From Cyclina sinensis (taxonomy: Eukaryota > Mollusca > Bivalvia > Venerida > Veneridae), in assembly GCA_012932295.1 (NCBI GenBank), contig JAAONU010000010.1, positions 19,587,662-19,651,661 on the forward strand: DNA of 64,000 nt, read 5' to 3'. Of this stretch, positions 1-13,800 are shown piece by piece. Position 1 is the first letter of the stretch, and every line of letters begins with the position of its first letter. The translations under genes and the position numbers were made by a program. A model generated the notes under the pieces. It was not told where the DNA came from. It was given only the letters and a program-made list of their open reading frames with translations, and ran no database searches.

Positions 1-1697
1 CCCTGTTAGAATGCTGCAGGCTTTTCATGTGAACATTGTGTTTGCCTAGAGTCATTTTGAACATAGGAAAAAAAGGTTCATGTAAAGATAAATATTAGCA
101 AAATGAGATTTAGTAAGCCAATACATGCATAGATTCCAAATTAAAAAAGAATTCAGAGTTGTGAATAAGTTTCAGAATAAAGAATTTCAGTTTGTCTGCT
201 GTGTTTTTAAACCTTCGAATTTTACTTTGTAAGTTGATACAAAATATGCATACTTGTCTCACTGAAATATTAAATTGGTCACAGTGTAAATGAAGTTTTT
301 CTTCTTGCTAACAGACTCAAAGTGTTTGTGTGTTTTTGGAGGGGTGGGGGAGGGGGTGTGGTCTTTATTGACTGGAAGTCTTTTACACAAGGTTTGACTG
401 TACAGAAGAACTTCTAATTGAGTAAGTGGTCTCTTTATCCAAAATTAAGTGTTAAGGTTCAGAGAAGGTCATACGTATTGAAATTACTTGATACATAGGT
501 TGAGAAAAATTGACTTCTGTTTTGTTTTTTTTTTCTATGTTCAAAATGAAGCCATTGTTGTGCCTTTTCAGATGGTTTTTATGTGTTGTGGTTTCCATGA
601 CAACAAAGAATGTTCGACCTTGTCATTTACTAAAATGTTGAAATGTCACACCAGTATTTTTATATTACTCATTTAGATTGAAATGTTTGCAATTTTCATA
701 TGTAGCTTATTACTAAATAGGAGATTTTACTGTACAATTTGTGTTTTAAAATGCAAATTTATATTAAAGTGATAAATCGTTTCTGGTATACTGACATTGT
801 ATCTTGGAACAAATTTGAGTATGGCAGAATTTTTTAATGCTAAATTTTTCTTTTGTTGTTGAAAGTTTTTTTGGTCTCTGACTGTTCCTTCTTATAATAT
901 AAATATGTACTCATATTTGCAAACATTTTAAACTTCTTTTTTCTTACAGGCATAGAATGTTTTTAAAAATGCATATTTCATTACACTTCAATGGCTGTAA
1001 GCTTTTAGCAGCAGAATTTATCAAGAGTTCCCATCCTTAATTTTAGATGTGCTGTGTTCTCTCCCTTTGCTTTGAAATGGGTGCTATTTTTAGAAACAGG
1101 CCAGTGGAGTACAGAAATGGTGGATAGTTCCACCAGAAGAACAGTGTGTTTAAATAGAATGATGGATACTTTCTTTAGAAAAAAGTATCTGTACAAAGAG
1201 CTTCAAAATGTGTAGAGAAGATGGCTGGCTACTTTTAGTTGAGCTATATTTAGACACATTCACTCAAATTGCTTTTAAGAATGTTTATACAGCAGCAAGG
1301 CCGAAAAATTGCATGGGAGTTCTGTTACTTATTAATGGATTGTTGTATGAATAACAAATTAACTGTTTACTAAGAAATGGAAAAGAAAAGAAATTAGATA
1401 CTGAAAATTAAGCATATTTTTTTTATTGTATTTCCAAAACAAAAAGAGTTAAACTAAGACAAACAAAAATTATTAAGCTTAGAAAATGTATATCCTGCTA
1501 TGTATTGTCTTTCCCTAAAAGGACTATTCAGACACTTTTCTAAAATGAATATATGATTGACCTAAGAAATTCAGAAAACTGCAGTTACAATTTGAAGGTA
1601 GGCACTTGAGGCTTGCAGAAGGATAAAGTTAAGTGAAACTTAAAAAATTCTCAGAAAACTGTCAAATTCTTATATATTTTTATTCATTTCTGAACAG
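1..1697 (+). other. talin intron (3' part, upstream of first visible exon)
   Basis: AT-rich sequence with no ORF that resembles talin. It ends in a pyrimidine-containing tract and the acceptor TGAACAG at 1691-1697. The missing upstream exons of the gene lie outside the window on the left. A GT-rich stretch at about 330-360 is simple sequence. I see no RNA gene or transposon in it. Confidence 0.75.
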
Positions 1698-1814
1698 GTA
1701 ATGGTTACCAATGTTACATCATTGTTGAAGACCGTGAAGTCGGTGGAAGATGAGGCCACCAGAGGCACAAGAGCTCTAGAGTCTACAATTGAAGCTATTG
1801 GTCAAGAAATAAAG
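1698..1814 (+). CDS. TLN1: talin exon A (end of R11)
   Basis: 39 codons, phase 0 at both ends. Acceptor TGAACAG, donor AAAG|GTAAGT. It begins V-M-V-T-N-V-T-S-L-L-K, a strongly conserved talin block, and continues as an amphipathic helix with EDEATRGTRALE. It corresponds to the last helix of rod bundle R11. Confidence 0.96.
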
Positions 1815-4800
1815 GTAAGTTTAACTTGGCCTATACTGGTTTATAATAATTATGTGGGTACATGAACAGGTACAAATCATAATTAGAGGTGAATGAGTAA
1901 AAATGCTATCTCCTCCTTTTTTTTTTATAGCACTTAAAATGTTTTCACATTCACCACTCAGAATTGCTCATATATAAGTATTCTGTTTACTTGATTAAGA
2001 TGCTGAAGATTTCTGTCCATTAGGAAATATTTGTGAACATATCTCTTATTTGTCTTACAAAATGTGTTTTTTCTTGAGCCTTAATTGTAAAAAGCAGTGC
2101 CATGATTGTTTTTAAACCTTAGCGAACTCTAAACACAGGGCAGCTTCATCACAGGGAAGCTTATATCTGTTTCAGAAAACGTAATTAGTCAGATATCTTG
2201 TTTTTCCAAATTGTTTTTTTAAAAGTATCACTTCAACATCAGTTGAGTTTTTGTGTTGTTCAAGGCTGATTTATGTAGATACCAAAATCTATGGACAAGT
2301 TTTTATATATTTTAGCTATTTCTAGGTGCATGACTCTTGAATTCTGGTGTTCTTGAAGTTGGATAAGTGGCTCTAAGTTTGCATAGGTCATACTTGTTGA
2401 TGGGTTACATAAGATACTCAGTCATGCCATTTTAATGAATTGATTCCAGTTAGAACTATACCTTTAAGTTTGGATTGAATTTGTGAATTCAGGTTTGAAA
2501 TAAACAGTGAATTTTTTAAAATTGTTGAATAGAAAACTGACTGATTTCAATTAATTTGCAAACATCAATTCTGCACACTCTTGAAGTCTAGCATTGAATG
2601 TTTTAGCCTGTTTTCAAATTTTCTGTATGATGTAAATTTATCCATTTGGTAAAGCTGAGCTTTAGAAACATGAATTTTCTTAGGGAGTCATAAAAAATAT
2701 ATGTTCATTTTTTTTGTTTTGGGTGGGGGGGTGGAGGGGTGTAAAATTTTTGGACATGGCTGTAAAAATGGCTTAGCTACAGTTAATGTGTTTGATTAGC
2801 AAGTTAGAAAGAGTTCTTGTAAATGGCAAAATGATTGAGATAAAGTTGATTTGCAGATTATAATAAGTTCATGTTAAGGTGTATCTGCATTTCTCTCAAA
2901 CCATTCTTTATTATGGTATGTTAATATTTCTCTTACTACTGGCATGTTTAAGTTTTTTGAATATCCATTGAAAAATATTCTGTGATCCTTTTTTTCAGCA
3001 AGACTTTTCAAAACTGCTCTCTTTAGAAATGGCACAATACACAGGAATTGACATAAGAAATAAACATGAACATGACAATTTAGAATTGACATGATGATAA
3101 TGAAAATCAGCCATGATTTTTTCAGTACAAATTGACATGATGTATTAAATAGATATTGACATGTTAGCGACAATCAACATAGTGATATTTGATATATGAT
3201 GTGTAATTGACTTAGTCTGTGAAATATGCCATAGGCCCGAGGTCCTGAGTGTGTAAAATACTTGTTGGCAGATCAAAGGCATGCTGGACCTGTAAGATTT
3301 GAGGCTCAAAACTTTAGTTTCTACTGTTTCGGCCTGTGGAATTTGATTTTGGTTCTGCATATTTTTCTGCAGACTGTTGAATGAAGAAATTAATTGACAA
3401 GTGAACTAAAACTTGACATTTAGTTAACATAAGAAATTGACAGAAGCCGTGTCATTGACACTGCCTTATATTGTTTCCTTACAGTATTTTTTCAGTGTTG
3501 CTAGTGATAAATATTTTTTCTGGAATGGTTCCTACTATTACACCAATATTTCATTTGTCTTTAGAAAGTTCACTTTGACAGACAAATTGTACTTTGAGTA
3601 AGAAAAAAAAAGTTATGTTAATTGATTTTTAAGCCTTAAAAAATGGCTTCTAAATTTCTGTTGCACATGTTGACTGCCTAACGTATGGTGAACCAACTGT
3701 TAAAGTTGTTCTTTGTTATGAGAACTGCTCAAAGTGCATTTTTCTATCATACGAAATTTCATTCCATCATTTCAACTTTTTTTTCTAATACCTAAAGTTT
3801 TCATGTGTGTATCTTTATTGCCCAGATTGTTATTTTTCTATTGTCTTATTCTGTACTGGTAACTTTCAGACGTATGAGAGCACTGCAGAGGTTTGTGATT
3901 GAGGTGTAATCTTATTGTATAACTCTTCCTTGATACCTTGTACCTAATATAACAGGGTCCTAAATTTGCTTACTGTGGAATTATTCAGATCTGTATTGAG
4001 AAATGCAAAAAGGTCATGGCTTTAATTTCAGTGGGAACCAGAATTCCTGTGAGGGGGATGCTGCAAGACTTCCTTTTTTGTTTGTCAAGACTTTAGAAAC
4101 TTGGAGCAGGTTTTAAACCCGAGTCATGTTTAATGTTGGTGACTTTATCAATGATAAAGGTTTCATGAGAAAAGTTTTAGTACTTCAAAAGTATCAAAAT
4201 CTTGTAAACAAAATGCTATCACTTTAGCTGAAGTTTAGCTACATTTTATGTGATGGCAGTGTATGTGGTACGTTAGTTAGGAAATCTCAAACAGTGTGTC
4301 CAAGTTTATTAAAAGTCTGTTCAGATCTGAATGATTCCACAGCCGTTGGCTTTGTTCCAGATTTTACCATAGACTGGTTTTCATTATATAATTTTCTTCA
4401 TGTAGAGACTGGTATATTTACTGCTAATGGATGTTTTGCTTAATAAGTTTGAAATAACTTGGGCAAACTTGCCATTTGGAAAGGCTTTTATTTGAATGGT
4501 TGAAAGTTATTTTTTCTCTCCTATTGGTAAAGCATTTGAATGCTAATTGCTAGTTTAATGTTTTGAAAAGCTGTTTACAATCTTTTGGAAATTCTTCTTT
4601 TAGAACGTATTAAGATTTATTCTTTTGCATGCAAAATTCTTGATATTCTGAGAAAGATACTGATTTGCTATTTATATATGCATAACATTATATTCAATCA
4701 GATTTAAAATACATTTTGTAAGCTAAGTTAATCTTAAAGGATCAAAAATTTAAAGCAGGTACTCAATACATTATATTTATGGTATCTTTATTTAATGAGG

Positions 4801-7800
4801 AAACACAGTTGGGACTGGCTCAGTCTTCCCTGTGGTCCTCTGAATTACATTTGAACACAATTACAATTAATGAAAAAAAAAAAAAATAAATTTAAATACA
4901 CAATTTCATGCAGTATTTTGGAACATGGCTGTCTGTATGTAGTGGTTACCACTTGATAATGCTTTGTAATGCAGCAGTTGGATTGTCTGATGTATCACAT
5001 GGGATGTGCTCCAGAGCAAAGCTCTTTATGCCAGATGTGCTTGACATGTAAATTGGCACCAAATCTCAAAAGCATGGAAGATTGAGTACAGATTAGTAGA
5101 GTCATAAACATTGACTGTAATTTTATCTTAGAATGAACTGAATTGTCAAGACTGTAGTTAAAACTGCTCAGTTAGCAGCAAAGCTCAGAAAAAAATATTA
5201 AAAATATTCCGAAATTTTTGTAATGATTGGTATTACATTTAAGTATTTTACTTAACAATGTATACTGTTTTGCAGTGTAAAAACAAACAAAAAAAAAAAA
5301 TGATAAAGCTTTCAAACAAACAAAAAGGTTAATTCCTTGCTGGGAGATATTTTTGATTTTAACAATGAGTGAAGTGATAAACATACAAATATTTTTGAAC
5401 TAATGAAGATGGAGGCATAGGTATAAATAGTTTAGCATATTTTCCTCTTAAGTTGGAATATGTTTAGTCAAATAGATACTTTATACAATCTGTAAACTCT
5501 TATATAGACTTAGATGATAATTTTAGGCACTATATATATATAAATATCTGAAGTGTATTTTAACCACTAAGCAGTTATTTCTTTTATAAGGATCTGTTCT
5601 TTTAAGAATGAATACGCCTTTTCTTTGTCAATAGATACGCCTAACTATTATCTTGTAAGGATAATTTTTTCTCTATTGATATTTTGATATTTTTCCTCAA
5701 AGACTTGATATATACATTTTCTCCTAAGCTTCCAAGTATTATCCTCAAAAATTGATACCACCTGTCTCAAAGACTTCTTTTGCACCATATATCAAAATGT
5801 TTACCAGTCCCATTTCCCCCCTAGTTGCAGCCCCTTTTCCCCTGGCAAGAAACTGTTACTTTTCTTACATTTTCAGTCTTAATAGTTTGAATGAAGTTCT
5901 CAAATTCTGAAGAATGAAGTTACATAGTCTCTGTTCTAATATGTGTATTTCTTTATGTTAATTTCTAGATTTTTCATACTTATGCTCCATTCTCCTGATC
6001 TTTGTTATAATGTTTCTGTGAATAAGACGTGTTTATTAATTATTACTCACAGGTGTAATTGATTCGTTAAGTTCTTTAATTTTTGAATTTATTCTGAACA
6101 TTTATTTTCTAGGCTTATGAAGCAAACCCTGGCACGGACAAGAAAGCATCTGCTGAAGATCTTATTAGGTACACAAAACCAATCACCCAGGCAACTGCCA
6201 AGGCTGTCGCTGCTGGCAACAGTGGTCGTCAAGAGGAAGTTATTGTGGTTGCTAACATGGGACGTAAAGCTGTATTTGACTTGCTTGGAGTGGCTAAGGT
6301 GAATGCAGTTGTATGAGTAACTGTGATCTTGACTGATCAAAGTAGAAAAGCAATTTTTCATTGTTCAAATGTTCTTATTTGATCCATAAAACTGCAGAAA
6401 ACTTATGGTCTTTAAGTAAGCAAATGTTAAATGCAAAAAAAAAAAAAAAAAAACATTCAAAAAAAGACACAAAGCTTGTAGTTTTGTTACACAACTGAAA
6501 AACTGTTTAGGCCAAAACCTCAGGAAACATGTCTTTGCCATTGCTACCATAGTAAACTGGATACGACTGCACATGTCTGCATTGTTATGATCTGCAATGT
6601 TCCCTTTTCAGTCCAGTTTTCAAGTATTACACATATATTATAATAATAATAATAATAATAATATAATTGTTCTATTCAGAATTGAATGATGGACTGTTCA
6701 CTTTAGAAATTTAGCAGTGAGAAGAATGTATGAGAGGAAACATTGTAACATGATAATTTTCTGTTTTCAAAGGCGGCAGCAGCATCAGCAGAAACCCATG
6801 ATGTAAGAAGTAAAACTGTGGCTGCTGGAAGGACATGTGCTACTGCTTACAAACAACTGCTGGAACAAGTTAATATTGTAAGTCTCTGTTAAACTACTGT
6901 TAAACTACTGGTTACATTGCCTGTGACGAGTGGAGTCATACAGCTATTCAAATATATGTAAGGGAGAAAAAAAATTAAATGAAGCTGAAATATAGTCACC
7001 GCATTTACCAGTTTGTTACTCAAAGCTTAGGCTGTTTGAATCTATTTTTAGATCATTTTGGTGAGGCTGAAATGTATATGATTTCTTGTGAGGGCAAAGT
7101 TTTTGATAACAGTCCCTCAACCCTTGTAATGGTACGGTTTTCAGTAATAAAATTTAGACTTCCGGATGTAAAGGGTGTGGTGTGATGATTTATGCTCAAA
7201 CGACCATGCCCTTTAACATTACATAGACCGAGAGATAAATTTCAACAGATTATTTACTTGACTATGAACTCTGTTCTCAGGTTTTACAAAAACCATCCGT
7301 AGAAGCAAGACAACAGTTGACGGTACTTTCCCGCCAAGTGGCAAACTCTGTGTCAGAAATTGTACATGCTGCCGAGGCGATCAAAGGTACGGGTGTACAT
7401 ATTTTGTCTTTTATGTTTCTCTCAAAGCAGTTTTATGGTTATATTTTTTGTGCACTTTCAGCACTTTGATTTGTTGATTCTGTTTAGTTACTTGTATGGT
7501 GGAAAAGTCAGTGATTGATGAATTATGAACTGTAAGAAGGGATAAAGTAGATTTGATATTCTTGCTAGATTATACTCGTGATCTGTGTTCTGAAACTTAA
7601 TCCAACAAAAGAAGTGTGTGAGAATCATATCTTACTCCCAGTTTTATCATGAAATACAGTTTCTCATATATATTGATATATGCAATATCTCACAGCCAAA
7701 ACCATTTGTAAAGGTAAAATGTTTTGTAACATCCCTCATGGGTGAACTATTATATATCCCTTATTGGTGGAAATTTATATAGCACCCTTATGGGGAATCC

Positions 7801-10800
7801 TATAGAGCACATTAAGGATAATCATTGATCAGTGCGTAACACTCATATGAATTAATATTTCTGGAACTTACTCTGATTGGGGGAAGACTTCTTTACCAGC
7901 CCTCTTATGATATTACTCATAGAACTTTTCAGACACCCCTCCTAGGTGAAAGGTCTATTTCTTAAGCAAGTTACTGGCGTTATAAATATGAAAACAGTTG
8001 AATTTCTTCTAATAAGATGAAGAATTTCAGCAACAAATGTTACAAATATGACCCAACACCAGTCCTGCCGCTATTTAATCCTTCTCTAGTCTCTGCAGTC
8101 CTTGATAAGTAGTTGATACATTTTCAAAGGTTATGTTTTTTTTTTTCATATTTAAAATAATAGAGCTATACATTTTGTAAGAAATATGCAGGATTTGTGT
8201 TGGGTCTGTCTGTCTTCATACATAAACTTAGAAAACCCATCATTTATCATTACACTATGTTTCAGTTCGTTGATGCATATCTTAATTTTCTACTTTGTAA
8301 AGTTCACTTTGTATGCCTTAATGCTGTTTTTTCATTTCTTTTCTTTCTTTGCATTCTTAAAAATCTTAGGTCTAGAGCTCTTGCATTTTTTGAGTTATTG
8401 TAGAGCTTTTTGCATTTCTCTAATTCTAACTATTAATGTTTTTGTATTTCTGAGCTTTTTTCTTTTCTGCTTTTTTCTCGGTTCTTTTGGAACAGTTTTT
8501 GCATTTTTCTGAACAGTTATGCTTCTGAGTTCTTCAAAGTATTTCTTTGTTTTGCATTTTCTAAGCTCTTACTCTTTTTCATGCATTTTCTGAGCTCTTT
8601 TAGAGCTTTCAATCCTTACACTCCACATCTGTTCTCTTTTTTTCCTTTTTCTGTTAATTGTTATTATGCTTTTAATGCCCTTTTTGTTTCTGACCCCTCA
8701 GCGCATTACAGGATGAATCCATTTTGGCCCATAAATCGGCAATCCTATTACACAGGTTGGCCCTTATTTTTTGCATTTTACCATTTTGAATTTTTCTCCC
8801 CACAACCTGTTTTTCCTTGTTGCTGGTCAGCCAGATAGAAAAGGTGTATCATCTGTCTCTTGTGTTAGTTATGGAACTTGAGTGATTAGGATACAGCCAC
8901 TGTTTAAAAAAATACATTACTGTCTTGGTTAAGATACTTTGACATCAGTGCAAGTTTTGTTAGTCATTTTTTGACTAGCCAAGATGCTACCTGTTCAAAG
9001 CGAGACAAGTTTGATTGATACCATTCAAAAGTTACAGGTCTCTTTTCTCTTCAGAGTAATATCTGGCTGATCAGTAAAATAGACCTGGAATGCAAAAATA
9101 TAATCATTAATCCATATAAGTTTTACTCATACTGAATGATGTGACCTTTTTTTTGCATCCATTTTTTTTACCATCATTTTGCATGTTTTACATGGAGAGA
9201 GAAAATAATGCCAGGTAGGAGGAATATCACTCCCACTCTCCCCAAATTTCAATTTGAACTTCCTTTGGCCAAACTGTAACTGGTTTCCAACTGACAACAG
9301 ATGATTCATTTGGGGCTAGCATAGATTATGATCTTGGCTAGTACAGATCATGGATCTGGACTAGAATAATTCATGGATCTGGATGTGTATAGATCATGAT
9401 ATGGACTTGTATTGATCATGATCAGCAAAATCATTATATTCATGTTTTATAATCATGATTTATACTAAGTTTTTAGTCATTGTCATTGAAAATTCCCTAT
9501 TAACTAAAAGTAGTACAGTCCGTATTGAAAGATAGGCAAGTCCATTGTAGAAATTTAGAGGGGAAAGGGTTAAATGTCCATACTGTTGATGTTATTGGTG
9601 TCCAGTTCAGGACTATTTGAGGCCAAACCTATAGTCAGATATTTAATATGAAAAGTTATGCCAGTTACAGGCAATTTCAAGGGAAATCAGTTCTGAGAAG
9701 GTGTTGTAGAAGAGGAAACAGAAAAAGGAATATTCATGTTTAGTCATATTTTGAAGACCCACTTAACTTGGGTCCAAATGTTATAAGTGCTTTGAAGTCT
9801 GTATGAATAATATATGAGATGATATATAAAAGTGTTATTTATTGCTGTAAATTATTGTCAGGAATATCTATTTTAGTGATTAACTGTCTTTTCTTCCTAA
9901 CCTTGTGTGAGATGATGAAATAAAATGTATTTTATGTTGTTTATACAGCTGTGTTATTTCATTTAAAGTTAAATGAGTGGTCAAAGTGACCCAGAATAGT
10001 TTTCAAAAAATCTGTTTGCACCAATGTGTTCTCTTCAGAAACACAAATATAACTATTTGTTTACTTCAGTAATTTTGTTTACTTGCATTGAGTAAAGTTG
10101 AACACCAAATTTTTTTTTTTTTAACGGGCCCATTCATAAATCAAATTTACTACAATACTGGAATGAGTATTTTCATTTCTACCCATCTAAGAAGTGAAGG
10201 AACTGTGTTTCATTTCTGATTTACATGGTTTTTAAATATTCATTTGTGTTTTCAATATTTCTCTCAACCGTAATACATCTTGGTCACTTTGAACACTGTT
10301 ATAACTTTAAATATTATCTGTGATGACATTTCTTTGAAGTTATCATTCTGTCCTGACCAAAGGAGGTCAGTATGAATTTTAATAATACAGTTTATCAACA
10401 TAAGTGTTCTAAAAACAATCAGAAGGAAATTTTTAATCAAACTTTTCAATTTGTAAACTGTTCTAACAGATGATGGAGAAAGTATGTCTGTTTTGTATAC
10501 TTTCATATTATACCTTTATAACTCAGTGTTGTCTGTAAGTTTAGAATGTTAAAAATCTATACATTTGGCATGAGCTCATGTCAGTAATTTATTGTAAGAA
10601 TCTATGTTTGTTTTCTGTATGTGTGTCTGTATGTATAGTACTTTTTTTTACAGATCTCCTAGCTAAGTGTTACAGTTTTGTTAAATTTAATAAGAAAAAC
10701 ATCAGGATATTCTTGGTTTTTTGTTTTGACAGCTGTGCTTTTGTGTTAAAAGACATCTTTATATGTTTGACAAAATGTCTGAAAATGAGACTGGAATTTG

Positions 10801-13800
10801 TTTTAACCCTGAACATGCTGAAATTTTGTAATGGATTTGTCCAGCTTTGAATTTGGAACAGTCCATTCAAAGTTTAAGGGATTTCAATATCAAAATACAA
10901 AAATGGAGCTACCAACAGTATAGAGCCTGGTCAGACTGCACGGATGTGCAGGCTGGCCTGGCTCTATACTGGTGGCAAAGGCTAATCACTTTCGGTTCCA
11001 GCACGTTAAGGGTTAACAGATGAAATATTACTTTTTAGTGTTCTTTTTTTTAAATATTATTATTCTAAAGTCTGAAATTGTTATTCTAGTAAATCAGTTG
11101 AATACTTTGTTTTGAATTTGTTTACATCAACTGTTCTGAAATTGTTTACCTGGAAGCAGCTAAATTCTGTTCTGAATTTGTTTACCTGGAATCAGCTAAA
11201 TTCTGTTCTGAATTTGTTTACCTGGAAGCAGCTAAATTCTGTTCTGAATTTGTTTACCTTGAATCAACTGAAAAATAGATTTTTAATTTGTTTATGTTAA
11301 TTGTTTTTGAAATTGTTTACTTAAAAACCAACAGTTAAGTAACTTTTTGAAAGACTTGTTTACCTACAATGAACTTTATTGTGTTTTTGATTTGTTTACC
11401 TAGAATCAACTCATGTAAGATGGTCCCATCTTTACCCAGGTAAAAAAAACTGGATTAATTGAGTCTGTTAGTGCAGTAATGCCCTAACTGCCTGTAAAGA
11501 GGGACAACATTACTGCACTATACAGGCAATGATGCAATATTGTATCAAGTATTCACTCATTAAGTTTTAATTTTATTTGATGATTTTATTTTATTTATAG
11601 ATCACATTATTTTAGCAAATCTGAAGCTCGCATTGAATACAAAAACAAAAAACAAAAAAAAGTCACGTATTTCGTCTACAATAATTCTCAATATGTCGTA
11701 GGAATATTTCTGCTATTCTTATAAATGTACCTCTGGAAATAGAGAGAAAAAAATGCCAACCGGACGAGAAGAGATATGTGTTTTCTCATCAGGACCGTTC
11801 GAGTCAGTTATTTGTATTGATGAGGAAGTGAACCAAGAACATGTATTAGAGACAGGCTTCAGAATTATTATTTGTAGATTTTCTAACTGTTGTAGTTATT
11901 AAAACCACACAACACAAGTTGTTAAACTAGTTGGCCTATAAGGTCCCCTGACCCAAATTGGATTTGCTAGTCATTTGTACGTAGGGATTTTTGCATGGTT
12001 AAAGAAAACACTGGAATTGTAGCTAGTTAAATTGGCTTTGAAAACGATAGATCTGCACCTTCTATGAAAATAAGATAGGAACAAAATGTGTAACTTAATA
12101 CAATTACCCAATTTCTTGTTGGGAGATTGGTTAGTAAATTGGTTTGATACCCAGGAACACTTTTTAGATGGACTGATCATCAGGATGTGAGCAAAAAGAG
12201 GTTGAACCTCATTAAACCTGAACATGCTGAAATTTTGTAATGGATTTGCCCAGCTTTGAATTGGGAACAGTCCATTCAAGTTTAAGGGATTTCAATATTA
12301 AAATACAAAAATGGAGCTACCAACAGTATAGAGCCTGGTCAGACTGCACGGATGTGCAGGCTGGCCTGGCTCTATACTGGTGGCAAAGGCTAATCACTTT
12401 CAGTTCCAGCAGGTTAGGGGTTAAACCCCGGTATAAGGAACAAAACAAAAATGGTTATGTTGAACTATCAAATTGGCAGTAATGTACTTAGAAAACAGAC
12501 GGTGAAAGGAGCCAGTTTCAAAACTGAGATATAGGCTCATAGGCAGACACAGATAGATGAAAATAATGAAACTGAAATACAGTCAAAGAAATTAAATGAA
12601 ATTTTAAAAGAATACAGTTGAACCTGTGCGGAAAGAATGATCATAGTGTTGAAATAGCTGTATGAAATGAGCATTGTTGTGAAGAAAACATACAGTGATG
12701 TTTTTGAAATAAATGTTGTTGTTTTTACATGAAGATTCCTAAGTAAAGACATTACAAAATTTGATCTTTTATATGTGAAACACATTCGGAAATAATGCAG
12801 TTTTCAAGCCATTTAGAAGTGTTGGTAGAGGCTACAAATAATTTTGAGTGATTTTCCCCAAAATACAATCCCTGCATGGTTTGTTTGCATGACACAGAAG
12901 AAAACTTCATTGAGATAAAAAAAAAAGTAAAGAATTTTATGATTTCTAAAAGTGTAAGAGATTTTGCAAAAATGGTGGATATCTTAGTTATGCTTGAGAT
13001 TTACATTTGTTGTTGTTGTTGAGGAATGCAATGATCATAGTGTAACACTGTAAATTATTGTCATAAATCTTTTTACTGTAAACAATAGATTTTTTCCCCC
13101 ATTTAATGATTGTTAAAGAAGTTTAAAATGTTTGGAATAATTTTATTCATGTAAAATTGAATCTATAACGGATTGTAAGTTGTTCGGTAAGATGTTCAGT
13201 ATTTGTTTGGTTGTTGTACAAGACTGCTGACTTAATACCATATATGGTACAGTTGTGCACATATAAAATGCTCATGTAAGCATGTCTAGAGTTGAATTTC
13301 AAGAATCAAGCAGTGACTTGCAGCTCAGGTCTTGCAATTTATAAGGATCATAGACAATTTTTTTTTTTCAGTAGAGATTGAGGTTTATTACTTGTCAGTC
13401 ATGTTGTAAACATCATTTTTGTTGAAAAATTTTAGGCACAGACTGGGTTGACCCCGAAGATCCTACCGTTATTGCAGAGAATGAACTGCTAACAGCAGCA
13501 AGTTCCATTGAAGCTGCAGCGAAGAAATTGTCACAGCTACAACCAAGACAGAAAGCAAAGGTACTGTAAATAATAGAGTGGCAGGGAAGTTCTGTATTAT
13601 TATATAGCAAGAATATAATATAATACATACATATAATCTGGAATTTACTGTTTTAAATTGGGAACCTGTAATCATACGACTGTTTTAATGGAAGCGGGAG
13701 AAAACATTTTGTCAGAGGACTTTGGCTACTGAAGGATAATAATAGTCTTGTTATGTAATAAACTGTAAGTTTTTTAGATGTTTCCAAAGAACTCATAGAT

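Larger units (their letters stand above)
7387..13435 (+). other. talin intron D, 6 kb, repeat-bearing
   Basis: The largest visible talin intron. It contains a T-rich stretch with recurring TGCATTTTCTGAGCTCTT-like words (8140-8620), a degenerate GATCATGGATCTGGA tandem (9310-9430), two piggyBac-type MITEs (10807, 12216), a 36-bp minisatellite (11108-11275) and a hairpin (11469-11520). No additional talin-like coding was found. Confidence 0.75.

Noticed and set aside
8186..8512. 108-codon hydrophobic ORF
   Set aside because: T-rich intronic sequence gives Phe/Leu codons in two frames; no start context, signal or family.
12240..12482. 80-codon ORF
   Set aside because: It lies across a MITE and its flank; the same frame exists in other MITE copies only by shared ancestry.
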